From Avichristensenella sp031550535 (lineage in GTDB: Bacteria > Bacillota > Clostridia > Christensenellales > Aristaeellaceae), in NCBI GenBank assembly GCA_031550535.1, contig JAVBOM010000008.1:236379-300378 (forward strand): DNA of 64,000 nt. The letters are read 5' to 3'. Under the pieces are notes generated by a model. That model did no database searches and was not told where the DNA came from. It saw only the letters and a list, made by a program, of their open reading frames with translations. Position numbers and translations under genes: made by a program. Position 1 is the first letter of the stretch. Every line of letters begins with the position of its first letter. Shown here piece after piece: positions 1-9,100 of the stretch.

Positions 1-272
1 CGCACCTGGAAGGTGGCTTTCTCGCCGTAGCCCACATTCTTCACGTCCGCCACATGCGTCAGCCAGTCGCTCGTGGGCTTCACCATATCGTTGACGGTGA
101 ACCCGACAAGCTGCGCAATCTGATACTTGTTGTGCGGGGTTGGCTCGCTCGCCAGGTCCGCAATGAGCTTCGCCGCCTGCTCCGTCTGGTCGCTGTCGAT
201 CCGCTCGCCCTTAGCCTGCGCGGAGATCTACTTAACCAGCTTCATGTCCTTTTGGATCATAATCTCACTCAT
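1..272 (-). CDS. Major capsid protein, N-terminal part, with in-frame TAG
   Basis: The reading frame starts at ATG 272 behind an AGGAGG at 8-nt spacing and runs off the left edge of the window. Codon 15 is TAG (228-230). The frame then stays open for at least 75 codons with well-formed sequence (SAQAKGERIDSDQTEQAAKL and onward). The gene follows protease/scaffold and decoration genes on the same strand, the usual head-gene order, so it is called the major capsid protein; only about 90 residues are visible. No start codon lies near the TAG on its 3' side, so standard-code translation would give a 14-residue peptide. Reading TAG as Leu gives KLVKLISAQ, a plausible amphipathic helix. The capsid call rests mainly on position. 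Confidence 0.7.
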
Positions 273-285
273 GGTTCATTCCTCC

Positions 286-717
286 TTATACCGCTACCGC
301 GACGGTGCCACCAGCGGCGGGCGTCACCACATTGCCAACGGCCAGCGCGCCGAACAGCGCGTCGTCAACCGTCATGATAACCTGCTCACCCGGCAGCAGC
401 CTTTTCATGCGCACATGCTGGCCCACCGGCAGCGTGTTGTCCACGTCGTTCCATTCCACCTCATAGTGGTTCGGGCTTTCGTTTTCGACGTAATACACCT
501 CGTCCGCGCCCACGCTGACCACATCCAGCACCACGGCGGGCAGGCCCCACAGCGCGGTTTTCTCGTGTACCCGCATCTTCATGTCCTTCGCCGCAGTCGT
601 GAGCTTCACAGTGCCCGCCGCCGTAATCTCCGCGAACACGCCATTCTTCAGCGGTTCGGCTGCCGTGTGGGCACCGTCGTATACATGCCCCTGGAGCTTC
701 GTCACATATCCAGCCAT
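286..717 (-). CDS. Phage head decoration/capsid-associated protein
   Basis: This 143-residue protein starts at ATG 717 (MAGYVTKLQGHVYDG). It is Gly/Ala/Val-rich and beta-strand-like, with an LGLP-type core (KTALWGLPAVVLDVVSVGAD) and an Ala/Gly tail ending AAGGTVAVAV. Proteins of this shape sit between protease and major capsid genes in many siphophage-type head operons and are decoration or capsid-associated proteins; that assignment is from family knowledge, not a search. The gene stops at TAA, has no TAG codon, and lies 13 bp upstream of the capsid gene. An earlier in-frame start (759) would overlap the protease gene and lacks a better ribosome-binding site. Confidence 0.65.
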   Translation of the reverse strand: MAGYVTKLQGHVYDGAHTAAEPLKNGVFAEITAAGTVKLTTAAKDMKMRVHEKTALWGLPAVVLDVVSVGADEVYYVENESPNHYEVEWNDVDNTLPVGQHVRMKRLLPGEQVIMTVDDALFGALAVGNVVTPAAGGTVAVAV

Positions 718-745
718 CGTTTCGTCCTCCTCTTTTTCGTGTTTA

Positions 746-2059
746 TCAGGCGCGCGCAAGCAGACCGCCGTAGGCTTCCGTCTGGATGCCGCTGGCCGAT
801 AGGGTGTAGGAAGCCATCTGCGCCTTCAGCGGTTCCTTCGCCGCCGCCGTGCTTTCCGCCATCAGCGCCGCATAGTCCACATTCGCAATCGCGTTTGCGA
901 CGGCTTCGCTCTCCACGTCCAGACCGTGCGTCTCGGCGAACCTGCGCATCTCCTGCCGCTTGGCCTCCTGCTCTGCTTCCGTCTTTTCAGCGCGAAGCGT
1001 CTCCGCTTCTGTGCGCAGGGTGGCAAGCTCCGTTTCCTGTTGTTCGGCCTCCTGCTTCACCTGTTCCATGGCCGCGTCCTGTTCCGCAATGCGGGCATCC
1101 TTGGTGGCAATCTCGCCCTTCAGGGTTTCGATTTCCTTCTGCGCGGCTTGTAGCTGCACATCCATGTTCTGGTTCGTCTCACTCATTTGGGTCACATCTC
1201 CTTCTTGGTTGGTAGGCGGCGTGCTTTCCTTGCGCTGGTAGACCACCTCATACACGTCCGTGATGAGGAGGCCGCCGTCGCCGGTGGCAAACTCCACCTT
1301 TAGCGTCTGGGCTGTAGTGATGCCGTACAAAACGGCGAAGTCGGCGCCCAGCCGCTCAATCCGGTAGTCCCATAGCGCCTCGCCCAGTGAAGCGTGAAGC
1401 GCATCGAAAAACCAACATCGGATTGTCTCAAAATCAGTTTCGGCCATCTCCATCGCCGTGTGCATGAGCATGGCACACTCCCGGTTGTCACCTTCGGCGT
1501 CAGCCACCAGTGCCAGCGCCTTGGCTTCCGGGTACGCCGGAAAGCTCACCACCGCCATGCCGATCAGTTCGTTGTGCTCACCCGCATCAATCACCGTCAC
1601 GCCGTCCTTTTCGGATATCTCGCTCGCCAGAATCTCAAACGAGAAATTCAGGTCGCCCGCGTCGAACAGTTCCAATATCGCCGCGCACACTTTTTCGTTG
1701 CGCTTCGCGATCCTCGCCTCGCCGATCAGGCTCACGCCGAACTCATCCTCGACTTTGGTGAACGTGGAAAACGCACCGATTTGCTCCGATAGGAACGTCC
1801 CGGTGCGCTGATCCAGCATATGGCCCATGCGTTTGTGGTCGCCGTCTTTCAGCTTTTGCGTGTCCGCGCAAAGGGGGATGCAGACATACTTATCCGCATC
1901 CCCCACAATTTTGCCTATGAACGCTTCCGTCACCGCCACGCCGTTTCGGTTCGCGCGGGTCGAAAGCATACGCATTGTTACCGAGAGATAAATGTCGTTC
2001 GGCTGGGCATCGCTGATAACAATCCGCGATGCGGAAACCGTCTACCGTCTTTCTGTCAT
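746..2059 (-). CDS. Prohead protease fused to scaffold-like coiled coil, in-frame TAG at codon 6
   Basis: With TAG 2042-2044 read through, the protein is 437 residues from ATG 2059, which has a strong AAGGAAGG ribosome-binding site. The N-terminal part (about residues 20-190; FIGKIVGDADKYVCIPLCAD) resembles phage prohead proteases that process capsid precursors. Residues about 270-360 are a long charged coiled coil (repeated EIETLKGEIATKDARIAEQ-type heptads), as in protease-scaffold fusions. It ends TGA just before the decoration gene. The next downstream ATG (1975) has no good ribosome-binding site, and the 28 residues between it and the upstream start read as protein (VSASRIVISDAQPNDIYLSV), which supports the upstream start and readthrough. 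Protease subtype is uncertain. Confidence 0.75.
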
Positions 2060-2071
2060 ACACGCCTTCCT

Positions 2072-2587
2072 TTATACTTCAATGATTGGGTCTTTCAAAC
2101 TGCCCTCAACATCCACATAGTATTGCTTGATGTCATAGGGGTCAAGCCATACTTTCACTTTCCCGCCCTTCAGCAGCGTTTGCGGGTTATACCGCAGGTA
2201 CTTGCTTTTGAACATGTAGGTCTGGCCGTCCGTGTGCCGGTAGGTGCAGCGCAGGACGCTCGGCGAGCGACCGTTATAGTGCATGTTGTAGTTCGGCGAG
2301 ATATCCACGACATCCGCCCATACGCTGTTGCCCGCGCTCATGAGCTTGTCCGCAAGCATACGCGCCCTGCGGAACCGGGTCGCGATGAACAGGCCAACGA
2401 AAAAGATAATCGATCCCGTACCGCCAAACACGCCCAGGAAAACATACCGGAAAATCTGTTCATCCTCCAGGGTCTCGAACGTGCCCCTGGCAAAGACAAA
2501 CGCTGCGACACCAACACCAATAAAGACCAAGCCAAACAATACAAGAAACCAGACAACCCAGGTCATGTTCCATGTTATCCTTTTCAT
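2072..2587 (-). CDS. DUF3592-like two-helix membrane protein
   Basis: The protein has 171 residues from ATG 2587 (GGAGG about 10 nt upstream). Two hydrophobic segments (about residues 9-31 and 48-67) are followed by a soluble beta-rich domain with YNGRSPSVLRCTYRHTDG and a C-terminal VWLDPYDIKQYYVDV. That is the architecture of DUF3592-type proteins, whose role is unknown. It is probably anchored in the cell membrane with the beta domain on one face. It contains no TAG codon and ends TAA. It sits between the portal and protease genes together with other non-structural genes, so it is read as cargo (lysogenic conversion) and not a head protein. Confidence 0.5.
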   Translation of the reverse strand: MKRITWNMTWVVWFLVLFGLVFIGVGVAAFVFARGTFETLEDEQIFRYVFLGVFGGTGSIIFFVGLFIATRFRRARMLADKLMSAGNSVWADVVDISPNYNMHYNGRSPSVLRCTYRHTDGQTYMFKSKYLRYNPQTLLKGGKVKVWLDPYDIKQYYVDVEGSLKDPIIEV

Positions 2588-2711
2588 CGCGTGCGCCTCC
2601 AGTCTGCCGCGTATCATAGCACAACCGCATGCGCCTCGCAATACTGGGGATGATGCTCCGGGATTTTGGTAATGCTATCCAGTAAGCGACTTGTCAGGAT
2701 GGAGGGCTTAA

Positions 2712-2897
2712 ATGAACGTAGAAATCATGGACGGCTGCATCAAGTGTAGTCTGTGCGCCGGTGTCTGCCCCGAGGTGTTTCGCATGACGGGGAGTGGCTA
2801 CGCGGAGGTGTACCAAGGGCCAACAGAAGCCGAGGAAGACGCGGTTCGAGAGGCAGTGGAAAGTTGCCCGGTCAGCGTCATCCAGGTGGATGAATAG
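2712..2897 (+). CDS. Small single-cluster [4Fe-4S] ferredoxin
   Basis: This 61-residue protein starts at ATG 2712 behind GGAGGG. It carries the ferredoxin spacing CIKCSLCAGVCPEVF and a second CP near the C-terminus (ESCPVSVIQVDE), enough to ligate one [4Fe-4S] cluster, so it is a predicted cytoplasmic electron carrier. It is on the plus strand, opposite to the surrounding head genes, and ends in TAG followed by a terminator hairpin, so here TAG is a real stop. Its redox partner is not visible. It forms a convergent pair with the M28 peptidase and belongs to a cargo block inside the head module. Confidence 0.85.
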   Translation: MNVEIMDGCIKCSLCAGVCPEVFRMTGSGYAEVYQGPTEAEEDAVREAVESCPVSVIQVDE

Positions 2898-2901
2898 CGG
2901 G

Positions 2902-2929
2902 GAGGGCTGTCGTCTCAACGGCAGCCCTC
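2902..2929. terminator. Bidirectional terminator between ferredoxin and M28 genes
   Basis: An 11-bp stem (GAGGGCTGTCG with CGGCAGCCCTC, one G-T pair) with a 6-nt loop lies between two convergent genes. Both flanking genes end in TAG before it. Confidence 0.6.
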
Positions 2930-2940
2930 ATGCTTTGTTT

Positions 2941-4110
2941 CTATATACACTCCCGCAAGAAATCCACAACCTGCGCCAGCTTGTCCACATCAACCAAGTT
3001 GAGGGTGTCGTTCGGTGTGTGAAGAACAGATTCCATCAGTAAAAAGATGTTGCTTGCAGTGATCGCGATTGCAGGCACCCCGCACATTGCGAACATCATG
3101 TGGTCGCCCATCGGCCAGGGATCAATCCGTTCAATGCCGTCTTTCGTGCTGGCATACCTTTCAACACGCTGTTGTAGTTCTTCCGGGCATTCGTAGAATG
3201 AGTAAGATAGGTCGCTCCTTTTCAGTCCAACGCCGTCTACATTGAAGGCGCACACATACTTCCCCGGCGTTTGCAGATGGGATTGCATGAAGGCAGTTTC
3301 GCCCGGCGTGGAGTAGTAGTCCTCGCCGTTGAAAAGTGTAAACTCTACCTGGTATGGATAGCGCCCGCTCGCGATCTGTGACGCAAGGGCCAGCAAAACC
3401 GCCACGCCGCCGCCATTGTCCAATGCACCCTGGGTATTGGCCTTGGTATCAATATGCGCGGTGAACGATACCTTTGTGTCACCTTCCCCACATACCGCAA
3501 TAACGTTCGCCGCAGTCGAGGGGCGCCGCTCCGCTTTAATCCGCAGGATCGCTTCCTCTTTGCTTTGCAGGAGTGTGTCCAGCAACTTGCCCTTAACCGC
3601 AACGCATGGCACATTAAAATCCCCGTCCTGGATTACGGAAACCGGTATGTCCGGCAAAAAACTGACGGCAATCACAGCCACCGGGCTCTTTGCCTCAAGC
3701 TCCTGGACAATCGCTTTATGCTCATCCGGGTTCCAGAACACCATCGCCTTTGGCATCAGCGGTTCTTTGCAGAGCTCGCCGTGCATCACGCAAATCTTGC
3801 CTTCCAGGTTCGCCGCCTTCAGTTCATCAATGTTCCCGACGCACACGAGTTCCCCGGCCACATCACAGGGCAGCGAATATTCGGCTGCGACAGCATCCAT
3901 GGTCTTACCGTCAACTACCAACTCCGCTCCTGCGTTTTCCCAGTCCATACAGGGAAACTCCTCCAAGTTGACATCGTAGCCCATGTCCCGAAATGTCTTC
4001 GCAGCGTATTGAACCGCCTTCCTGTTCGCGTCCGATCCAGTGGGGCGTGCGCCGATTCCTTCGCACAGTTCCGTTAAGTGCCGTGTGAGCAAGCCCTTGA
4101 TCGCGTCCAT
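2941..4110 (-). CDS. M28-family zinc aminopeptidase
   Basis: The protein has 389 residues from ATG 4110, with GAGGGAGGG upstream. It shows the M28 metallopeptidase layout: AHIDTK (first metal ligand), ALDNGGGVAVLL (bridging Asp), FNGEDY (Glu pair) and a C-terminal LHTPNDTL histidine. A PA-like insert lies around residues 90-190. There is no evident signal peptide, so it is probably a cytoplasmic aminopeptidase of unknown substrate. The stop is TAG (2941-2943), followed by a terminator, unlike the neighbouring portal and protease genes, which use TAG as sense. It looks like metabolic cargo of bacterial origin inserted between head genes. Confidence 0.85.
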   Translation of the reverse strand: MDAIKGLLTRHLTELCEGIGARPTGSDANRKAVQYAAKTFRDMGYDVNLEEFPCMDWENAGAELVVDGKTMDAVAAEYSLPCDVAGELVCVGNIDELKAANLEGKICVMHGELCKEPLMPKAMVFWNPDEHKAIVQELEAKSPVAVIAVSFLPDIPVSVIQDGDFNVPCVAVKGKLLDTLLQSKEEAILRIKAERRPSTAANVIAVCGEGDTKVSFTAHIDTKANTQGALDNGGGVAVLLALASQIASGRYPYQVEFTLFNGEDYYSTPGETAFMQSHLQTPGKYVCAFNVDGVGLKRSDLSYSFYECPEELQQRVERYASTKDGIERIDPWPMGDHMMFAMCGVPAIAITASNIFLLMESVLHTPNDTLNLVDVDKLAQVVDFLRECI

Positions 4111-4166
4111 TTGTTCGCCCTCCCTCAATTTTGTGTCTTCAGTATAGGGGGTGAAGCAGGCGTGTT

Positions 4167-4202
4167 CTTGACTTCCATTGCGAAATGCCATTTCAGGTCA
4201 AG
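4167..4202. promoter_or_regulatory. Dyad in the AraC/M28 divergent intergenic region
   Basis: CTTGAC and GTCAAG form an inverted pair about 24 nt apart in the 135-bp gap between the divergent M28 and AraC genes. It is a candidate operator, possibly for the AraC-type regulator. The 6-bp arms are short, so it could be chance. Confidence 0.3.
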
Positions 4203-4245
4203 ACATTTTGTGCCGTCCCGTGTATACTTGCTTTGAGGTGATCGG

Positions 4246-5142
4246 ATGAGTTGCATGGAACACGCGGATGCCGTGACACGGATGCAAGAGTACATCGAAT
4301 CGCGGTTGGAGGAGGAGATCACGCTGCACGAACTGGCCGGACAAGCCGGTTATTCTCCCTGGTATTGCGCCAGGATGTTCAAGGAGTATACAGGGAAAGC
4401 GCCATTCGATTACATTCGCTCCCTTCGGTTGTCAAAGGCTGCGCTGTCGCTGCGAGATGAAAAGCGAAAGATCGTAGACGTTGCAATGGACTTTGTTTTT
4501 GATTCCCACGAGGGCTTTACCCGTGCGTTTCACAAGCAGTTTGGTTTGCACCCCAAAGCGTACCGGCAACATACGCCGCCGATTCCGCTCTTTAACCCAT
4601 ATCCGGTACGCGCTTATCATTTGTTACAAGAGGAAAGAGATGACTTGCTACCGCTCACAAACAGATTCCACACCAGCCTTCTTGAGTTTCCCAATCGCAA
4701 GATGATTCTTCGTCGCGCACGTCTCGGGATGGATTACTTTGAGTACGTCAGCGAAGTGGGCTGTGATGTTTGGGGCATGCTCGTCAGCGTGAAGGAAGCG
4801 TTGTATGAGCCGGTTGGTATGTGGCTGCCTGAAGAACTCCGCCCGGACGGAACCTCCCTCTACGCCCAGGGCGTGGAGGTTCCCGCCGATTACGCAGGCG
4901 TGGTTCCCGCTGGGTATGAAGTTATGGACCTTCCCGCCTGCACGATGATGCTATTTCAAACTGATCCGTATGACGAGGATAGGTTCGACGAAACCATTGC
5001 CTGGTTGTCCAAGGCTATTGATGAATACGACCCCTTGAGGCATGGCTGTGCTTGGGCGGATGACCTTGCACCTCGTATCCAGCTTGACCCACAGGGGTAT
5101 CGCGGATACATTGAAGCCAGGCCAGTTAAGATCGTGCCATAA
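4246..5142 (+). CDS. AraC-family regulator with GyrI-like ligand domain
   Basis: The protein has 298 residues. The N-terminal 105 residues are an AraC-type double helix-turn-helix (ITLHELAGQAGYSPWYCARM, then VAMDFVFDSHEGFTRAFHKQ). The C-terminal 160 residues match the GyrI/SOUL-like effector domain found behind such DNA-binding domains (ending with Trp/Asp-rich DEYDPLRHGCAWADDLAP). It is likely a cytoplasmic transcription activator that senses a small molecule. It is divergent from the M28 gene and convergent with the portal gene, and ends TAA with no in-frame TAG. ATG 4246 or 4255 could be the start. It is probably a local regulator of the cargo block. Confidence 0.85.
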   Translation: MSCMEHADAVTRMQEYIESRLEEEITLHELAGQAGYSPWYCARMFKEYTGKAPFDYIRSLRLSKAALSLRDEKRKIVDVAMDFVFDSHEGFTRAFHKQFGLHPKAYRQHTPPIPLFNPYPVRAYHLLQEERDDLLPLTNRFHTSLLEFPNRKMILRRARLGMDYFEYVSEVGCDVWGMLVSVKEALYEPVGMWLPEELRPDGTSLYAQGVEVPADYAGVVPAGYEVMDLPACTMMLFQTDPYDEDRFDETIAWLSKAIDEYDPLRHGCAWADDLAPRIQLDPQGYRGYIEARPVKIVP

Positions 5143-5179
5143 ACATAGATTGCGGATCGGGCATCCTTACGCGGAATGC

Positions 5180-6733
5180 TTATAGGCTTCCCTCGGGCCG
5201 TGATGGCTTCGGCTGTTTGCCAGTCTGCGCCTTCCCCTTATCGCTCGTCCGCTCCGTGTCATCCATCTCCGGCCTGCCGGGGCGTTTCGCGTCACCGTCA
5301 GGCGGCATCCCAGCGTCCTTCTCAGGCGGCGATAAGGTATCCGAAACCCCGCTCCGCGCCTCCGCCTTCTTCCGTTCAGCTTCCTGCTCAATATCGTACC
5401 CGTGCGTCTGTAGCATCGTCTGCGTGGAGAGCACGCCACCCTGCCACAGCTTGTAGCACGTTTCCGCGAACTTCGCGCTCCCGGATAAATCCACGGGCGG
5501 GTACACGAACCTCGGCACATTGCTCGGAAGGCTGTGCGTGATGCCGCTGTGCACGCCGTTGAGCCGCGCGTTGATCTTGTTCATCATCTCGCTGAAGTTA
5601 TCCAACGCCTGACTGATCCGCATCGCCGCAGTCTGCATGGATACCTGCGCGCTTGCGAAGTTGCTCCCGTCTTCGGCTCTGCCGGACACGATGATTCCGC
5701 TGATGCCGCCAGCCGCCAGGATCTCCGCGTTCACCTCGCGGAACTTCTCCCGGTCAAACATGTCCTTGGTATCCGGCTGAATCACCCGCGCCTCGCATAG
5801 CTGGTTGGTTGTCGCGAGCGCGCCTCCTGTCATAGCCTTCCGAAACAGGGTGTTGACCTGGTTAAGTTGTACGATGTCCGGCAATATGTCGTGTTTCGTA
5901 TCCCCGTAGGATACATGCACAAACGACCGGATGCCCATATTCAGCAGCGACGCCTCATACTTGCTGATGAGCGCTTTCCGCGAGAACGCGCTAAGGCAGG
6001 TGGCGACCATGGGCACGGCGTACCGCGTCCAGTCTTCCTTGACATCCTGAAGCACAAAGGTGTTTTCCGGGTTCATCTGCACCCAGTCCGCGCCGTTCCG
6101 TATGGCCTCGGCCACCTCGGGCGGGAACCCGTCAAGCCGAACCTCTAGCTTTTCATCGTCCAGGAAGTCCTTCTTTGCTTTCGTGCCCTGCTGTTTCATG
6201 TCGTCGCGAACGGACTTGCAGTTGAACTCAATCACCGGTTCGCCGCCAACCATGACATTGGCGATGCGCACCAGATGCACGGGCAGGGTGATGAGATTGC
6301 CGTCCGTCATCAAGTACACGAACACGTTCGAGTATTTGAAATACTGGTAAAAGATCGAGCGCATCCGATCATGCAGATGGATGCGCTCATAGTATTCAGC
6401 ATATTTTTCCTTTACCCGTTCGTTGCTGCCCACCAACCGGTAGGGGGTGTTCAAAGCAAAAGGCGCGTATACCCCTTTGATGATGCCGCGATAGATCGGG
6501 TCGGCATCCACGAAATAGTCGGACAACTCGAATAGCTTGATGATGTTCCGCTGCTTGTCCCGCAGGATGCCGTCATAGTCGTAGCTCCCCAGGTCGCCGG
6601 TGAAGGTGATACCCTTGTCGTTGTAGGTCATCACGGCATCGCCGTTTGTCGCGCCGACTTCGATGGTCATTGCCGGTCGGTCATGGGACGGTCCTTCACG
6701 GCTTCGTCCCTACAGGCTGCTCATCCATCCCAT
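5180..6733 (-). CDS. Phage portal protein, in-frame TAG at codon 8
   Basis: Reading TAG 6710-6712 as sense gives 517 residues from ATG 6733, which follows GGAGGGGG. Residues about 35-420 have portal character (YNDKGITFTGDLGSYDYDG; LSDYFVDADPIYRGIIKGVY; long helices near NKINARLNG), and the C-terminal tail is Pro/Lys-rich and polar. Portals form the dodecameric channel through which DNA enters the head. The alternative start at 6670 lacks a ribosome-binding site, whereas the upstream one has an excellent site, supporting translation through TAG. The gene ends TAA. Position between terminase/ThyX and the protease is normal except for the cargo inserted on its 3' side. Assignment is by sequence character and synteny. 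Confidence 0.75.
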
Positions 6734-6749
6734 GGCATTACCCCCTCCG

Positions 6750-6777
6750 CAAAACGAAAGGCCGCATTGCTGCGGCC
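6750..6777 (-). terminator. Rho-independent terminator after DUF4342-like gene
   Basis: On the minus strand, GGCCGCA-GCAA-TGCGGCC is followed by TTTCGTTTT. It separates the DUF4342-like gene from the portal gene, so the portal may have its own promoter or depend on antitermination. Confidence 0.7.
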
Positions 6778-6790
6778 CCGAATCTATATG

Positions 6791-7225
6791 TTATTCTTTG
6801 TTTTCTTCGTCCGTCTCCACCTTGATCTTGTGCCCGGTCGCATACGCGAGCGCCCCGGCAATCGCCGTCACGTATGGCGCGATTACTGTCACGCCTGCCG
6901 CGATGGGCGCGCCGACGTTCAGCACGGTTTGGCTCTCCCCGTCCTCGCCGCCCTTTTCCACGATGATGCGGGTCTTGCTCGCCTTCTTGATGAAGGATTC
7001 CGCTTTCTGCCTGAACTCTTCCGCGTGATCCTGGTAGGTATCGGCACGGCGATCCTGCCGGTTGCCGTCATGGGGCTGGCTGTATACGCGGCCCTGCTTC
7101 TCCAGCGCCACGAGCACGCGCATCACGTCGCCGTTGTTCTCCTCCAGCAGGCGCATCGCTTCGTCATAGGTCACATTTGCCTTTTCACGTAGGTACTCGA
7201 TCTTCTCCAGCGTCTCATTTTGCAT
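6791..7225 (-). CDS. DUF4342-like protein with N-terminal UBA-type helical domain
   Basis: The protein has 144 residues. Residues 6-45 (LEKIEYLREKANVTYDEAM, then NNGDVMRVLVALEKQG) form the UBA/TS-N-like three-helix domain seen at the front of DUF4342 proteins. A charged linker follows, and then an Ala/Val-rich segment (about residues 105-130, GAPIAAGVTVIAPYVTAIAG) that may associate with the membrane. Function is unknown. It ends TAA and has no TAG. A terminator follows directly, so it is a separate transcription unit or the end of the ThyX unit. It could be cargo and not a virion gene. Confidence 0.6.
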   Translation of the reverse strand: MQNETLEKIEYLREKANVTYDEAMRLLEENNGDVMRVLVALEKQGRVYSQPHDGNRQDRRADTYQDHAEEFRQKAESFIKKASKTRIIVEKGGEDGESQTVLNVGAPIAAGVTVIAPYVTAIAGALAYATGHKIKVETDEENKE

Positions 7226-7345
7226 TATGGCCGCTTCCTTTCAATCCCGTTCATCTCGTTCGACAGGCAGATCATACCACGCTTTAGTATGGCCTGCTTG
7301 TGAAGATGATAAGCGGCTGATTAGAAGAAGATGAAATACCAAGCG

Positions 7346-7963
7346 TCATGCAGGCACGATGTCGTCAAACACCACCGGCACCTTCTCCCTGAACCCCGCC
7401 AACATCATGCCCGCCAGTTCACGCATCTGCGGGTGCGCCAGCTTGTCCGCCCGCAACTTGAAAAAATGCCGCCACTGCCGCAGGTTGGCCGTCATCACAA
7501 GCTCGGTCTTCAGGCTGTTCGGCAGTACGGCGCGCGCTTCCTCCGGCTTGGCCCCCATCCGTATGAGGTCCAGGTATGCCCGCTCCGCCGCCGCCATTGC
7601 GACAAGCCATCGCATGTATTCCTCGGAATCCTCTTCAAAATAGCAGGGCTCAATGAACGTCAGCGATTCCGCGTGCCCATAGTTGCAATACCGGGTGCTC
7701 TCCTGGCTGTAGCTCGCCAGCCGGTGCCGCACGATTTCGTGCGAGATGCCCCGGTCACACACAATCCGCACCGTGATTTTCTCATGCTCCAGCACGGATT
7801 CATGGCCGCGCCGAATGATGCGGGCAATGAAGTCGGCGGCAGTCTCGTCGCCGATCCTGTCCCCGCTCTTGTAGCACGTCCGTCCGTACCGCTCAAGGTT
7901 CGTGAGGATGGCCGAGCCGTCCTATGTTTCCTCAAATGTGAAACCTGCCTGTTCGATTCTCAT
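7346..7963 (-). CDS. thyX: Flavin-dependent thymidylate synthase, in-frame TAG at codon 14
   Basis: With TAG 7922-7924 read, the protein has 205 residues from ATG 7963. It makes dTMP from dUMP using FAD and methylene-tetrahydrofolate, raising dTTP for phage replication. The ThyX signature RHRLASYSQESTRY is intact, as are the upstream conserved segments ERYGRTCYKSGD and RRGHESVLEHEK. These conserved parts lie after the TAG but before the first downstream ATG (7795), so without readthrough the enzyme would lose them. That makes this one of the clearest cases for TAG as sense. It ends TGA and lies upstream of the DUF4342-like gene on the same strand. Confidence 0.9.
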
Positions 7964-8074
7964 CTTGTACCTCTCTTGGTGTGTTATCTGGGGAACGATC
8001 CGCCAACTGGGTTCGTCTATTGCAATATATGGTATCACTGGAAAAGCGGATTACGAAGGAAATGAGGCGTATCC

Positions 8075-9055
8075 ATGAAACTGAAACGCACCAGCATCAC
8101 TGCCGTTCTCTTGAGTTTGCTCATGTTCGTGTCCACTGTCGGCAGCGGCTTCGCTTCTGCGGAAGGTGTGCCGGACGATGTTTTGCATGACGCCATACTG
8201 ACTTTGGCGCATCCTTACGGTGAGTTCTTAGCAGAAGGCCATGTCGTTGTGGCGACAGAGGAAACAGATCAAACGGCCATCGTCTATGCTTCGGCCTATT
8301 GCGAGAACTTCGGCTTCATGGCTGGTATCTTCACCGAGATAGGGGGTGGCTTCAGCTATGCGGTTAAGTTGACTTTTGACAAGTCAGCAAACGGATACAC
8401 ACTGCGGGAAGCACAAATCCCCGAAGAGATCGAAGATGGCACACGATACTGGGCCTCTGTCGAAGAGATGATGCCCAAGGCGTATGCCGAACAGCTTCGG
8501 AGTCACGTGGAGGATTACCAGGCCCAGATGATACAGCAAACACATGAACAGGCGCAGCGCTATGTGGAAAGCCTCGGCCGGACGGAACGAGTCGGGGATT
8601 ACCGCGATTTGAACCTGCAATATCCGAATATCCTCGACATCACTTCCTACCTGAGAATTAACTTCTATCCATCCTATCCGCTTGAAATCACGGAACACGA
8701 GCGCGTAGAAAATGGCGTGCGTTATATCTATTCGCGCACCTGGGAGCCGGACGGTGCTACAGGGGATTCGCAAACATACCCGATGCCAGGTGGCGGCCAG
8801 TTGCTTTGCAATGGTACAACGGGAACCGAAACGCTGACCAAAACCAGCAGTGAGGACAATGCGGTGGTGGAACGCATCACGGTTCGCGCCGAACTGTATG
8901 ACTTGTACATCACCTTCGCGGACGAACATGGCACCAAAGACTACCACTATCAGTTTGACGGTGAAACCTATCATCAGCCCACCGTCACGGAAACCGGGTC
9001 ATGCCAGGTTTCATATCCTGGCTTTGATATGCAGAATGAGCAACTACCCCAATAG
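8075..9055 (+). CDS. Secreted protein of unknown function (cargo)
   Basis: The protein has 326 residues. It begins with a clear signal peptide (KLKRTSITAVLLSLLMFVST, cleavage near GFASAEG) and no lipobox cysteine, so it is predicted to be exported. The rest is soluble and mixed alpha/beta; I recognise no domain. It lies on the plus strand between terminase and ThyX, which are both minus, so it is an independent insertion. Its stop is TAG; suppression would add about nine residues before TAA. It is probably a lysogenic-conversion gene expressed from the prophage when the suppressor tRNA is off. Confidence 0.7.
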   Translation: MKLKRTSITAVLLSLLMFVSTVGSGFASAEGVPDDVLHDAILTLAHPYGEFLAEGHVVVATEETDQTAIVYASAYCENFGFMAGIFTEIGGGFSYAVKLTFDKSANGYTLREAQIPEEIEDGTRYWASVEEMMPKAYAEQLRSHVEDYQAQMIQQTHEQAQRYVESLGRTERVGDYRDLNLQYPNILDITSYLRINFYPSYPLEITEHERVENGVRYIYSRTWEPDGATGDSQTYPMPGGGQLLCNGTTGTETLTKTSSEDNAVVERITVRAELYDLYITFADEHGTKDYHYQFDGETYHQPTVTETGSCQVSYPGFDMQNEQLPQ

Positions 9056-9100
9056 GATGTCGGTCGCTACCTTTGTGGTTTATAAAATGGGGCAGATGCC

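Noticed and set aside
127..1215. 362-codon plus-strand frame over the capsid/decoration/protease genes
   Set aside because: Arg/His/Pro-rich translation typical of an antisense shadow in GC-rich DNA.
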